NCBI GenBank assembly: GCA_049446715.1
Contig: JBMTQX010000004.1
Location: 27,615-91,614, forward strand
Direction of reading: 5' to 3'
Length of the DNA stretch: 64,000 nt
Source: Eutrophocola sp049446715
Lineage (GTDB): Bacteria > Pseudomonadota > Gammaproteobacteria > Pseudomonadales > Pseudohongiellaceae
A program made the position numbers and the translations under genes. The notes beneath the pieces were generated by a model, which saw nothing but the letters and a program-made list of their open reading frames with translations, did not search any database and had not been told where the DNA came from. This document shows, one piece after another, positions 24,989 through 33,942 of this stretch; position 1 is the stretch's first letter; each line of letters opens with the position of its first letter.

Positions 24989-26455
24989 GTGGCAGAAGCA
25001 AAACCACTCACCGCCAGTCCCCTTGATCATTATCCCGAATTACAGTTGTTTATCGCCGGGGAATGGATCGGCAAAGGCGACCGCAAAAGCGAGGAAGTGC
25101 TGAATCCGGCCACCGGCGAAGTGCTCGGTGAACTGCCACACGCCACCGAAGCCGATCTTGACCGCGCCCTAGCCGCCGCCGAGGCAGGCTTCAAGGTCTG
25201 GAAAGACAAATCACCGGACGAACGCAGCGCCGTCCTGCGCAAGGCCGCCAACCTGATGCGTGAGCGGGCCGAACAGATTACTACCGTGGCCACGCTGGAA
25301 TCCGGCAAACCCATTCTGCAGTCCCGCATCGAACTGAAGATGGCCACCGAGGTCATTGACTGGTACGCCGAGGAAGGCCGGCGCGCCTATGGCCGCGTGC
25401 TGGCCCGGAAACAACCCGGCGCCCGCATGGTTGTGGTCAAGGAACCGGTTGGTCCGGTTGCCGCTTTTGCGCCATGGAACTTTCCGCAGGGCAATCCGGC
25501 CCGCAAGATGGGTGCCTCACTGGGTGCCGGCTGCTCCTGCGTATTCAAGCCGGCCGAAGACACGCCTGCCACGGCGCTGCTGATGGCCAGGTGTATGCAG
25601 GATGCCGGTCTGCCCGATGGTGTGCTGAACGTCGTGTTTGGTGTACCGCATATCGTGTCCACCTACATCCTGAGTTCACCGATCATCCGCAAGATGTCTT
25701 TCACCGGTTCCGTACCGGTTGGCAAGTCGCTGATGAAGCTCGCGGCGGACAATATGATTCGCACCACCATGGAACTGGGCGGGCATGCCCCCGTGCTGGT
25801 GTTCGAGGATGCTGACCTGGATGCCGTGATCAACATGGGCGTGGCCGCCAAATTCCGCAATGGCGGACAGGTCTGTGTGTCGCCAACCCGCTTACTGGTC
25901 CACGAAAGCCTCTTTGACTCCTTTGTTGAAGGCTTCACCGCCAAGACCAGAGAGATCAAGATTGGCAATCCGCTTGATGAGAACACCACCATGGGCCCGC
26001 TCATTCATGCCCGTCGTCGCGATGCCATCAGCGCCATGATCGATGATGCCGTTGCCGCCGGTGCAACACTGAACACCGGTGGCTCTGCCATTGATGGCCC
26101 GGGCAACTACTATCAGCCCACCGTGCTGTCCAACGTCCCGCACAAAGCCCGCATCATGCAGGAAGAGCCCTTCGGTCCGGTGGCCATCATCAACAAGTTC
26201 AGCGAGTTTGACGAAGCGATCAGCGAAGCCAACCGCCTCCCCTATGGCCTGGCGGCCTTTGCCTTTACCGATTCCTCAAAGCGCGTCAAACTGCTGGGCG
26301 AACAACTCGAAGCCGGCATGATCGGCATCAACAGCTTTGCCATCTCGACGCCGGACTCACCCTTCGGTGGCATCAAGGAATCCGGGCATGGCAGTGAAGA
26401 AGGCATTGAAGGCCTGGAAGCCTGCCTGGTCACCAAACTGATTTCGGAGGTTTGA
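24989..26455 (+). CDS. NAD(P)-dependent aldehyde dehydrogenase, succinate-semialdehyde dehydrogenase type
   Basis: A 488-residue aldehyde dehydrogenase with catalytic Glu in MELGGHAP and Cys in GQVCVSPTR, and the nucleotide loop FTGSVPVGKSLM. The GNPARKMGASLGAGC block is like the succinate-semialdehyde dehydrogenase branch. The stop is two bases from the ATG of a YciI-like gene, so the pair is cotranscribed. It is divergent from the LigW-like gene with a 166-bp gap that should hold both promoters. The substrate is uncertain. Confidence 0.87.
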   Translation: MAEAKPLTASPLDHYPELQLFIAGEWIGKGDRKSEEVLNPATGEVLGELPHATEADLDRALAAAEAGFKVWKDKSPDERSAVLRKAANLMRERAEQITTVATLESGKPILQSRIELKMATEVIDWYAEEGRRAYGRVLARKQPGARMVVVKEPVGPVAAFAPWNFPQGNPARKMGASLGAGCSCVFKPAEDTPATALLMARCMQDAGLPDGVLNVVFGVPHIVSTYILSSPIIRKMSFTGSVPVGKSLMKLAADNMIRTTMELGGHAPVLVFEDADLDAVINMGVAAKFRNGGQVCVSPTRLLVHESLFDSFVEGFTAKTREIKIGNPLDENTTMGPLIHARRRDAISAMIDDAVAAGATLNTGGSAIDGPGNYYQPTVLSNVPHKARIMQEEPFGPVAIINKFSEFDEAISEANRLPYGLAAFAFTDSSKRVKLLGEQLEAGMIGINSFAISTPDSPFGGIKESGHGSEEGIEGLEACLVTKLISEV

Positions 26456-26457
26456 AC

Positions 26458-26748
26458 ATGCAATTTGTCGTTACCGCGCTGGACTACACCGACCCGGAAG
26501 CCATCGAGCGCCGCATGCAGCATCGCGAAGCACACCTGGAAGGCGTTCGGGACCTCATCGCCAACGGTCACATCCACAGTGGCGGCGCCATCCTGGATGA
26601 TGACGGCAAGATGATTGGTTCCACCCTGCATATCGAATATCCCGATCGCGACAGCCTAGCAGCCCGCCTGAAAAGTGATCCCTACGTGGCAGGCAAGGTG
26701 TGGGAAAGCATCGACATCAAGCCCGTCAAACTGGTGCCGTTGAAGTAA
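26458..26748 (+). CDS. YciI-like protein
   Basis: A 96-residue single-domain protein of the YciI/ferredoxin-like dimeric alpha-beta barrel superfamily: MQFVVTALDYTDPEAIERRMQHREAHL, then GHIHSGGAI, GSTLHIEYPDRDSLAARLKSDPYV and a final VKLVPLK. The Asp/His pair typical of YciI is visible (DYTDP; REAHL). The biochemical role is unsettled; relatives act in catabolic clusters. The ATG at 26458 follows the aldehyde dehydrogenase stop (26453-26455) with GGAGG upstream. Confidence 0.8.
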   Translation: MQFVVTALDYTDPEAIERRMQHREAHLEGVRDLIANGHIHSGGAILDDDGKMIGSTLHIEYPDRDSLAARLKSDPYVAGKVWESIDIKPVKLVPLK

Positions 26749-26784
26749 ACACCATCGTCGTCAACACGCCTGGACACGGCATTC

Positions 26785-27561
26785 ATGGGGACCTTCCTTA
26801 GACCTTCACTGACTTTCCTCATGTGCCTGCTCCATGCAGGCACCAGTGCATGGGCACACGCCCAAGAGTATTCCCGGGATGACTACCTAGCCCTGATCGA
26901 AAGCTATGTGGAAAAAACCCGTACCATTTACGACGGCACCTGGGCCTATTCGTACACCATGCGCGACAGGGAAACAGGCGAGTCTGTTTCCTGGCGTGTC
27001 GATCCTTCGAAACCCCTTTTAGAAAGCGAGGTATTGCTGGCCGAAAACGGTGAACCGCCCTCCGCGAAAGCACTGGCGGACCAGGAAAAACGTCTGCAAC
27101 GACGCCTGCGTCGCCAGCAGCGGGAGGAACGCCGCTCGCTGGTCGATGAGGAAAGGGAACGGGAAGGTGATGAGAAAACGCGTTTTCTGGACCTGATCAT
27201 CCGCGACAGTGTCAGGCTGATCAGCCAGGACGGCGACCTGCACACACTGTCCTTCAGGGGCATGGAAGAGGACCGCCGCAAGATTTACGAACACCTGGTC
27301 GGCACGCTCGTGCTGGACACGCGGCTGGGGTATATCAAGGAACTGCAAATTCGGGTGACCGAGCCGTTTTCACCCTACCTGATCATGCGTATCAACGCAG
27401 GCTTCTTTGCCATTCGCTTTGCCCTGGAAGACGGCGTGCCTGTCCAGCAGGATGCCACCTGGCAGCTCGAGGGCCATGTGCTCTATATGCGCGAGCTTGA
27501 TCGCAACCAGACTGTGTCATGGTTTGATATCAGCCCGGTGGGGAATGACGCTGCGCCATGA
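26785..27561 (+). CDS. Secreted protein of unknown function with a charged helix
   Basis: A 258-residue protein I do not recognise. Residues 1-26 are a signal peptide (LTFLMCLLHAGTSAWAHAQ). Residues about 90-130 are a very charged Arg/Glu helix (KRLQRRLRRQQREERRSL, then VDEEREREGDEK). The C-terminal half has alternating strands (LHTLSFRGMEEDRRKIYEHLVGTLVLDTRLGYIKELQIRV in blocks). Layout suggests a periplasmic protein. It lies 36 bp after the yciI-like gene on the same strand and may be cotranscribed with it. Confidence 0.65.
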   Translation: MGTFLRPSLTFLMCLLHAGTSAWAHAQEYSRDDYLALIESYVEKTRTIYDGTWAYSYTMRDRETGESVSWRVDPSKPLLESEVLLAENGEPPSAKALADQEKRLQRRLRRQQREERRSLVDEEREREGDEKTRFLDLIIRDSVRLISQDGDLHTLSFRGMEEDRRKIYEHLVGTLVLDTRLGYIKELQIRVTEPFSPYLIMRINAGFFAIRFALEDGVPVQQDATWQLEGHVLYMRELDRNQTVSWFDISPVGNDAAP

Positions 27562-27591
27562 ACGACACCTCCCGACCGGCAAGCCGCTGAC

Positions 27592-27894
27592 TCAGTTGTG
27601 TTTCGGAAAGTTCTCGGCAAACTGGCGCTTCTGCTCTGCGGTGGCCTCCAGCTGGTACTTCTCCTTCCACTCACTGTACGGCATGCCGTAGACACGTTTC
27701 CGGGCCTGGTCGTAATCCACCTCGATGCCCTTTTCACTGGCGGCAGCGGCATACCATTTCGACAGGCAGTTACGGCAGAAGCCGGCGAGATTCATCAGGT
27801 CGATATTCTGGGCATCCTTGCGGGAATCCAGATGCTCGAGCAGGCGCCTGAACACGGCAGCTTCGATTTCAGTTTCTGTTTGTTTATCCATCAT
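27592..27894 (-). CDS. DUF1244 family protein
   Basis: A 100-residue protein with the DUF1244 pattern: LLEHLDSRKDAQNIDLMNLAGFCRNCLSKWY in blocks, then VDYDQARKRVYGMPYSEWKEKYQ. Two cysteines (FCRNC) could bind metal. The family is widespread in proteobacteria with no known role. It is followed upstream on the same strand by yciH and the Nif3-like gene, so the three may form an operon read right to left. Confidence 0.85.
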   Translation of the reverse strand: MMDKQTETEIEAAVFRRLLEHLDSRKDAQNIDLMNLAGFCRNCLSKWYAAAASEKGIEVDYDQARKRVYGMPYSEWKEKYQLEATAEQKRQFAENFPKHN

Positions 27895-27927
27895 CGTGTT
27901 ACCTCTTAGTTTGTTCTTGCCGGCCTG

Positions 27928-28278
27928 TCAGCCGCCGGCGAGCTTGACGCGATGACCGGCCTGCTCCAGTGTCTGCAGGATTTTCAGGCGGGCATCGCCC
28001 TGGATTTCAATAACGCCATCTTTGACCGTGCCTCCGGTACCGCAAACCTGTTTCAGTTTTTTGGCGAGCGCTTTCAGTTCGTCCTCAGTGCCCTGGAATC
28101 CAGAGACAATAGTCACGCCCTTGCCCTTGCGGCCTTTGGTCTCCCGGCTAAGACGAATGATGCCGTCGCCGCCGCCGAACACTATCTGCGCGTTGCAGGT
28201 ACAGGCGAACACCGACTGACCGCAGCCCGGGCACAGCCTGCCTGTTTCTGTGGAATACACCGGTCTTGAATTTGCCAT
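27928..28278 (-). CDS. yciH: SUI1-family translation factor YciH
   Basis: A 116-residue protein. The N-terminal CPGC...CTC region (residues about 16-28) is a small zinc-binding-type segment. The SUI1/eIF1 domain covers 40-116, with GRKGKGVTIVSGFQG and KQVCGTGGTVKDGVIEIQGD in family blocks. YciH discriminates start codons and initiation complexes in vitro in E. coli. The ATG at 28278 was chosen; the longer upstream frame is not family-like. Confidence 0.93.
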   Translation of the reverse strand: MANSRPVYSTETGRLCPGCGQSVFACTCNAQIVFGGGDGIIRLSRETKGRKGKGVTIVSGFQGTEDELKALAKKLKQVCGTGGTVKDGVIEIQGDARLKILQTLEQAGHRVKLAGG

Positions 28279-28312
28279 ACTTGCTAGCCCTTTGCCTCTT
28301 GTCTGTTGCCAC

Positions 28313-29074
28313 TCAAACCGGATTATCGATATCAATGAAATGGTGCTCAACAGCGAGCTCATTGGCCAGAAACTGCCCGACCGCCAGCACCCCATAACGC
28401 TCTGTCGCATGATGACCTGCGGCAAAGAAATGCATGCCGGTTTCCCGGGCAAAATGCACGGTCTGCTCTGACACCTCGCCGGTCAGGTACGCATCAACGC
28501 CGGCGGTATGGGCCAGCTCAATATAGTTTTGGGCAGAACCGGTACACCAGCCGATCTTCTCGATGACTTTAGCACTGCCCGGAATATGCAGGGGGGTACG
28601 CGCGAGTTGCTGTGCAATATGGCTCGCCAGCGCTTCGCCGCTGCAAGGTGACTCGACCACGCCCCAAACACCGACTTTACTTTTGTGCGCCGGATCCAGA
28701 TCCGCTTCCGGGCGGAAACCGAGCTTGAGACCCAGCTGGGCGTTGTTGCCCAGCTGCGGATGGGCATCCAGCGGCAGGTGGTAGGCAAACAGGTTGATAT
28801 CGTGATCGAGCAGCATCTTCAGCCGGTTGCGGCGAATACCGGTGACCGTGGGATCTTCCCCGCGCCAGAAATAGCCATGATGAACGAGAATGGCATCGGC
28901 GCCCCTGGCAACAGCCGCTTCAATGAGGGCCTGGCTGGCCGTCACCCCGGTGACCAGTGTACTGATGCTGTCCCTGCCTTCGACCTGCAAACCATTCGGG
29001 CAGTAATCGCGAAACTCGCCGGGTTTGAGCAGGGCATCGAGGGTAGTCTGGAATTCGGCCAGGCTGACGGTCAT
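28313..29074 (-). CDS. Nif3-like dinuclear metal-centre protein (YbgI/GTP cyclohydrolase I-type NIF3)
   Basis: A 253-residue NIF3-family protein. Metal-binding blocks are ILVHHGYFWRGED (about 62-74), LDAHPQLGNN, and the C-terminal FFAAGHHATERYGV. E. coli YbgI forms a hexamer with two metals per subunit; the true reaction is not settled. The ATG at 29074 matches the family start (MTVSLAEFQTTLDALL). It heads the yciH-DUF1244 strand and is divergent from degS. Confidence 0.9.
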   Translation of the reverse strand: MTVSLAEFQTTLDALLKPGEFRDYCPNGLQVEGRDSISTLVTGVTASQALIEAAVARGADAILVHHGYFWRGEDPTVTGIRRNRLKMLLDHDINLFAYHLPLDAHPQLGNNAQLGLKLGFRPEADLDPAHKSKVGVWGVVESPCSGEALASHIAQQLARTPLHIPGSAKVIEKIGWCTGSAQNYIELAHTAGVDAYLTGEVSEQTVHFARETGMHFFAAGHHATERYGVLAVGQFLANELAVEHHFIDIDNPV

Positions 29075-29314
29075 GTGATATGGCTCCTGAGTGGGCTGGC
29101 GCAGGCATGCGGCCACCATGGCCGTGCCCTGTGCCGTCCAGGGATTTGGGGTATACTTGCCGGTCCGTAATCATAGCAAACACGCTATGGGCTCTCTATA
29201 AATCGCCGGCACCTGGCACCTCGTCAGACACGCGAACAAGCACCATGTTGCTGCCAGGTCAGCAGCACATGTGACACAGTCAGAGAGCATTGGGGGGAAG
29301 ACGGGCGCACCATC

Positions 29315-30511
29315 ATGAACAAGATGATCAACTTCATTCTCTGGCCGGCAGTCGGAGGCCTGGTGTTCGGCCTGGTCCTGCTGCAGATGCCGCGCCTGGC
29401 TGAAGTGGTGCCGGCACTCAATGCCTTCCAGCCGCCACAACCCGTGGTTGAGGAAACCCGCCCCTCCTACACCTTCTCCGATGCCTTTTCCAAGGCCGCG
29501 CCGGCCGTGGTGAGCATCAACTCCACTTCTGACGTGAAACGCAGTGTCGGCACCAGTGGCCGCTTTATCTCCCCGTTCAGCCGCCCGATCTACCTGGATG
29601 GCGAAAGTACCAGCCTGGGGTCCGGCGTCATCCTGTCTCCCGACGGCTACATCATCACCAGTTACCACATCTTTGAAGTGCATGACTCCGATGTTCTGGA
29701 GGTGTCGCTGCCCGAGATCACCATCACCCTGTACAACGGGGAAACCATGGAAGCCCGCATTGTGTCCGTCGACCCGCAGAACGACCTAGCCCTCCTGAAG
29801 GTGGACGGGACCGACATGGCATATCTCACTCCGGCCGAACAAAGCACGCTAGATGCCGGTGACATCGTGCTGGCTATTGGCAACCCTCGCAATATCGGCC
29901 AGTCGGTGACTCTGGGCATCATCAGCGCGCTGCTACGCTCCCGTGACAGCTACGTCATCCAGACCGATGCCGCCATCAATCCGGGCAGCTCCGGGGGCGC
30001 TCTCATCGATGTCGACGGCCGCCTGGTGGGCATCAACTCCACCATCGTCACCGAGTCGGGTGGCTCCGAAGGCATCAGTTTTGCCATTCCCGCGCACAAG
30101 GCCTTCAACCTGATGCTCGCCTATATCGAACAGGGCCCCGGGGGATTCATGGGCATCGATGGCCGCTTCCTGAGCCGCATCGCCGGCAGGATGCTGCTGG
30201 ATATGGATGTGCGGGGTTTGTGGGTGGAACAGGTGTCGGAAAACGGCCCGGCTGACAAGGGTGGTCTGCGCGTGAATGACGTCATCATCGATCTGGCCGG
30301 CATTGAAATCGTCAGTAACGAAACCGCCATCCAGGCCATTCAGACCACCAGCAGACTGGGGCCCGGGGAAACCGTGTTGGCGACGGTCTATCGCGGTGGT
30401 GAGATTGTCACCATTCCGATTGTGCTGGGGGTGGGTGAAGCCGTGATGTACTGGAGCAGTGAAAACGAACCGCTGTTCGATCCCAATCCGTTCAGCGACG
30501 GCCTGTTGTAG
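29315..30511 (+). CDS. degS: Membrane-anchored site-1 serine protease DegS/AlgW
   Basis: A 398-residue HtrA-family protease. It has an N-terminal membrane anchor (about 6-24), a trypsin-like domain (about 50-270) and one PDZ domain (285-380). The catalytic triad is readable: His in ITSYHIFE, Asp in DPQNDLALL and Ser in NPGSSGGAL. The motif around His (SYHIF) differs from the usual TNxHV and the Ser loop is GSSGG rather than GNSGG. DegS/AlgW cleaves anti-sigma factor RseA/MucA when the PDZ binds misfolded porins, starting the sigma-E response. In Pseudomonas algW also lies beside hisD-hisG-murA. Confidence 0.93.
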   Translation: MNKMINFILWPAVGGLVFGLVLLQMPRLAEVVPALNAFQPPQPVVEETRPSYTFSDAFSKAAPAVVSINSTSDVKRSVGTSGRFISPFSRPIYLDGESTSLGSGVILSPDGYIITSYHIFEVHDSDVLEVSLPEITITLYNGETMEARIVSVDPQNDLALLKVDGTDMAYLTPAEQSTLDAGDIVLAIGNPRNIGQSVTLGIISALLRSRDSYVIQTDAAINPGSSGGALIDVDGRLVGINSTIVTESGGSEGISFAIPAHKAFNLMLAYIEQGPGGFMGIDGRFLSRIAGRMLLDMDVRGLWVEQVSENGPADKGGLRVNDVIIDLAGIEIVSNETAIQAIQTTSRLGPGETVLATVYRGGEIVTIPIVLGVGEAVMYWSSENEPLFDPNPFSDGLL

Positions 30512-30522
30512 CAGGCACCCGC

Positions 30523-31827
30523 CTAATCCTCATCCCGCATTTCCGCCGCCCGCGCATGGGCAATCAGGCCTTCGGCCCGTGCCAGTACGGACGCCGTGCC
30601 GGCCAGTTCCCTGGCGGCAGCTTCTGAACAGCCAATGATGGAAGAACGCTTCTGGAAGTCGTACACCCCCAGCGCGGAAGAGAAGCGGGCCGTGCCCGAT
30701 GTCGGCAGCACATGGCTGGGACCGGCACAATAATCGCCCAGAGACTCCGATGTGTGGCGGCCCAGAAAGATGGCGCCGGCATGACGAATACTGGCCAGCA
30801 AGGCCTGCGGATCGGCCACAGCCAGCTCCACGTGCTCAGGAGCGACCAGGTTGCAGACTGCCGCGGCCTGGTCCAGATCATCCACCTGCACGATCAGCCC
30901 GCGCGATTCCAGAGATGCCTTGATGATGTCCTGGCGCGGCATGTCCGGCAGCAGTTTCTCGATACTGGCGAGCACCGCCTCAATGAAATCGGCATCCGGG
31001 CACACCAGGATGGATTGCGCATCCTCGTCATGCTCGGCCTGTGAGAACAGGTCCATGGCGATCCAGTCCGGGTTGGAGCCGGCATCGGTAATGACCAGGA
31101 TTTCGGACGGTCCGGCCACCATGTCGATACCGACCTGGCCAAACACTTCCTTTTTCGCGGTAGCGACGTAGATATTGCCCGGACCGACAATCTTATCCAC
31201 ACGGGGCACGCTCTCGGTGCCATAGGCCAGGGCGCCAACCGCCTGGGTACCGCCGATAGTAAAGACCTTGTCCACGCCGGCCAGGCCCAGGGCGGCTAGT
31301 ACGATCGGGTTCCGGGTACCACCCGGCGTCGGCAGCGTGGCGATGATTTCTTCCACGCCGGCGACCTTGGCCGGAATGGCGTCCATCAGCACGGTTGAGG
31401 GATAGACCGCCTTGCCGCCGGGCACATACATGCCCACGCGATCGAGCGGGGTAACCTGCTGGCCATAGACTGAGCCATCAGCTTCGGTGTATTGCCAGGA
31501 ACCCTGCATCTGTTTTTCGTGGTAGACGCGGATGCGCTGCGCGGCTGTTTCCAGCGCCGTGCGCTGGTCAGATGGCAACGCCTCCAGGCAGGCCATCAGT
31601 TCGTCACGACCGATGACCAGGTCCGACATGGCGGCCACATCCAGTCGGTCCAGCTTGTTGGTCCACTCGACCACGGCAGCATCACCGCGGGCCCTGACAT
31701 CCGTCAGGATCGTGGTGACTGTCTCCTGCACGCCGGCATCGGCAATGGCATCCCAGGCCAGGGCCTTGTCGAGTTCGGCCCGGAAACCGGATTCGGAAAA
31801 TAGCAGGCGGGTAATATTCACAGTCAT
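30523..31827 (-). CDS. hisD: Histidinol dehydrogenase
   Basis: A 434-residue enzyme that oxidises L-histidinol to L-histidine in two NAD-dependent steps. Family blocks are present: VPGGKAVYPSTVLMDAIPAKVAGV, KIVGPGNIYVATAKKEVFG, DMVAGPSEILVITD, FSQAEHDEDAQSILV (Zn ligands Gln and His) and NAGAIFLG-like HAGAIFLGRHTSESLGDYCAGPSHVLPTSG. Its length is normal. It is 9 bp downstream of hisG on the same strand. Confidence 0.97.
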   Translation of the reverse strand: MTVNITRLLFSESGFRAELDKALAWDAIADAGVQETVTTILTDVRARGDAAVVEWTNKLDRLDVAAMSDLVIGRDELMACLEALPSDQRTALETAAQRIRVYHEKQMQGSWQYTEADGSVYGQQVTPLDRVGMYVPGGKAVYPSTVLMDAIPAKVAGVEEIIATLPTPGGTRNPIVLAALGLAGVDKVFTIGGTQAVGALAYGTESVPRVDKIVGPGNIYVATAKKEVFGQVGIDMVAGPSEILVITDAGSNPDWIAMDLFSQAEHDEDAQSILVCPDADFIEAVLASIEKLLPDMPRQDIIKASLESRGLIVQVDDLDQAAAVCNLVAPEHVELAVADPQALLASIRHAGAIFLGRHTSESLGDYCAGPSHVLPTSGTARFSSALGVYDFQKRSSIIGCSEAAARELAGTASVLARAEGLIAHARAAEMRDED

Positions 31828-31836
31828 GACGATAAA

Positions 31837-32472
31837 TCAGGCGTTAACGGCAGCGGCCAGTCGTTCAAGCAGCGACTGTATGCTGTCGTGTTTCATTTTC
31901 ATGGCGGCCTTGTTGACGATCACGCGTGTACTGACATCGGCGATGTGCTCACGCGGCTCGAGGCCATTGGCGCGCAGGGTGTTGCCGGTATCGACAATAT
32001 CCACGATGCAGTCGGCCAGCCCCATGATGGGTGCCAGCTCCAGCGCGCCGTTGAGTTTGATGATGTCGACCTGCCGGCCCTGCTCGGAAAAATAGTTCTT
32101 GGCGACATTCACGAACTTGCTGGCCACGCGCAGACGTTTGGGGGTGGTTTTCTGGTTCACTGGCGCTGCCGTCATCAGGCGGCAGGTGGCCAGCTTCAGG
32201 TCCAGCGGTTCGTAGTAACCGTCGGAGCCCTTCTCCATGAGCACGTCTTTGCCGGCAATGCCGATATCGGCACTGCCCAGTTCCACATAGGTAGGCACAT
32301 CGGAGCCGCGCAGAACGATGAGTTTCACGCCGTCGATATTGCTGTCGAATATGAGTTTCCGGCTTTTGTTCAGGTCTTCGGCAGGAATGATCCCCGCCTG
32401 CTCCAGCAGCGGCAGCACTTCATCAAGAATACGGCCCTTGGTCAGGGCGATGACCAGTTTGGCATCAGTCAT
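31837..32472 (-). CDS. hisG: ATP phosphoribosyltransferase, short form
   Basis: A 211-residue HisG that starts MTDAKLVIALTKGRILDEVLPLLEQ. It contains GSDVPTYVELGSADIGIAGKDVLME and the PRPP loop IVDIVDTGNTLRANGLE. At this length it lacks the C-terminal regulatory domain, so by family rule it should work with HisZ, not seen in the window. It catalyses the first step of histidine synthesis. It lies between murA (upstream, 10 bp) and hisD. Confidence 0.96.
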   Translation of the reverse strand: MTDAKLVIALTKGRILDEVLPLLEQAGIIPAEDLNKSRKLIFDSNIDGVKLIVLRGSDVPTYVELGSADIGIAGKDVLMEKGSDGYYEPLDLKLATCRLMTAAPVNQKTTPKRLRVASKFVNVAKNYFSEQGRQVDIIKLNGALELAPIMGLADCIVDIVDTGNTLRANGLEPREHIADVSTRVIVNKAAMKMKHDSIQSLLERLAAAVNA

Positions 32473-32482
32473 GTCGGTCTTC

Positions 32483-33745
32483 TCAGGATGGCAGGCGCTT
32501 GATCTTGGCGCCCAGCAACTGCAGCTTTTCCTCGATACACTCGTAGCCGCGATCAATGTGATAGATGCGGTCGACTGTCGTCTGGCTTTCGGACATCAAC
32601 CCGGCAATGATGAGGCTTGCGGACGCGCGCAGGTCGGTCGCCATGACCGGAGCGCCCTTCAGGATTTCCTTGCCGTTGACCAGCACAGTGTTGCCTTCCA
32701 CTTTCAGATCGGCGCCCATGCGGTTCATTTCGTGCACGTGCATGAAACGGTTTTCAAACACGGTTTCGGTGATGGTGCCTGTGCCTTCAGCGACGGCATT
32801 GAGCGCCGTGAACTGTGCCTGCATATCGGTCGGAAATGCCGGATACGGTGCCGTGGTCAGCGAGACGGCTCTGGGCCGCTGGCCTTTCATGTCCAGGGCA
32901 ATCCAGTCCTCACCGATATCGATCTGTGCACCGGCCTCTTCCAGCTTGCTCAGCACCGCTTCCAGGATGGAAGGCCGTGTGTCCTTGACCTTGATCTTGC
33001 CGCGTGTGGCCGCCACCGCTATCAGGTAGGTGCCGGTTTCTATGCGGTCAGGCATGACATTGTATTCACAACCATGCAGGGTTTTGACGCCATTGATCTT
33101 GATGGTATCGGTACCTTCGCCGGCAATGTCAGCCCCCATGGCACGCAGGCAGTGCGCCAGGTCAACGACTTCCGGCTCGCGCGCCGCGTTTTCAATAATG
33201 GTGACACCGTCCGCCAGGCAGGCGGCCATCATCACGTTTTCCGTACCGGTCACGGTAACCAGGTCCATGAAGATGTGTGCACCCTTCAGGCGGCCGTTGG
33301 TCCGGGCCTTGATGTAACCGTCTTCCACGGTGATGTCGGCGCCCATTTTTTTCAGGGCGGCAAGATGGAGGTTGACCGGGCGACTGCCGATAGCACAACC
33401 GCCAGGCAGGGCCACCTGGGCTTCGCCATAGTGTGCCAGCATGGGACCCAGCACGAGAATCGACGCGCGCATGGTTTTCACCAGTTCATAGGGCGCATTG
33501 AAGTGGCGGATGGTGCCACTGCTGATTTCCACGCCCAGCTTTTCGCCAACGATGGATTCCACGCCCATGCAGCCGAGCAGCTCCAGCATGGTTGTGATGT
33601 CATACAGGTGCGGCAGGTTGCCCACCTTGACGGTATCTTTGGTCAGCAGGGTTGAGGCCATGATCGGCAGCGCCGAGTTCTTGGCACCGGCAATCCGGAT
33701 TTCACCCCTGAGCGGAACACCGCCGTGAATTTCAAGCTTGTCCAA
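32483..33745 (-). CDS. murA: UDP-N-acetylglucosamine 1-carboxyvinyltransferase
   Basis: A 420-residue MurA, the first committed enzyme of peptidoglycan synthesis, which adds enolpyruvate to UDP-GlcNAc. The active-site cysteine that fosfomycin modifies is Cys117 in LPGGCAIGSRPV. The N-terminal IHGGVPLRGEIRIAGAKNSALPIMA and the C-terminal DLRASASLIIAGL and GYECIEEKLQLLGA are canonical. It is the first gene of a murA-hisG-hisD unit, with an extended -10 promoter candidate at 33812-33820. Confidence 0.98.
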   Translation of the reverse strand: MDKLEIHGGVPLRGEIRIAGAKNSALPIMASTLLTKDTVKVGNLPHLYDITTMLELLGCMGVESIVGEKLGVEISSGTIRHFNAPYELVKTMRASILVLGPMLAHYGEAQVALPGGCAIGSRPVNLHLAALKKMGADITVEDGYIKARTNGRLKGAHIFMDLVTVTGTENVMMAACLADGVTIIENAAREPEVVDLAHCLRAMGADIAGEGTDTIKINGVKTLHGCEYNVMPDRIETGTYLIAVAATRGKIKVKDTRPSILEAVLSKLEEAGAQIDIGEDWIALDMKGQRPRAVSLTTAPYPAFPTDMQAQFTALNAVAEGTGTITETVFENRFMHVHEMNRMGADLKVEGNTVLVNGKEILKGAPVMATDLRASASLIIAGLMSESQTTVDRIYHIDRGYECIEEKLQLLGAKIKRLPS

Positions 33746-33811
33746 CGTAATCTCTCTGTTGTTTTGGGTGTCGAAGCATCAACATCCGGTCAGCCCCGAC
33801 AGATTGGGCGC

Positions 33812-33820
33812 ATTCTAACA
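33812..33820 (-). promoter_or_regulatory. Extended -10 promoter candidate for murA
   Basis: On the minus strand TGT-TAGAAT forms an extended -10 element about 67 bp upstream of the murA start. No convincing -35 is at the right spacing. Confidence 0.45.
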
Positions 33821-33898
33821 AGATTCACCAGCACCCGCCGAACTTATTTCCCGCCCTGCACGCCATGTCAGCGCTTGTCCGCATCCGGAATTACTGCC

Positions 33899-33926
33899 AT
33901 AAAAAAAGGCCCTTGCAGGCCTTTTC
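33899..33926 (-). terminator. Intrinsic terminator after bolA
   Basis: On the minus strand AAAAGGCC-TGCAAGG-GCCTTTT forms a stem-loop followed by a T-run (plus-strand A-run 33901-33907). It separates mlaC-bolA from murA, which therefore needs its own promoter. Confidence 0.8.
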
Positions 33927-33942
33927 TGCTTGCTCAGTGGCG

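Noticed and set aside
32318..33655. 445-codon plus-strand frame opposite hisG and murA
   Set aside because: Spans two real genes on the other strand and has no family-like residues.
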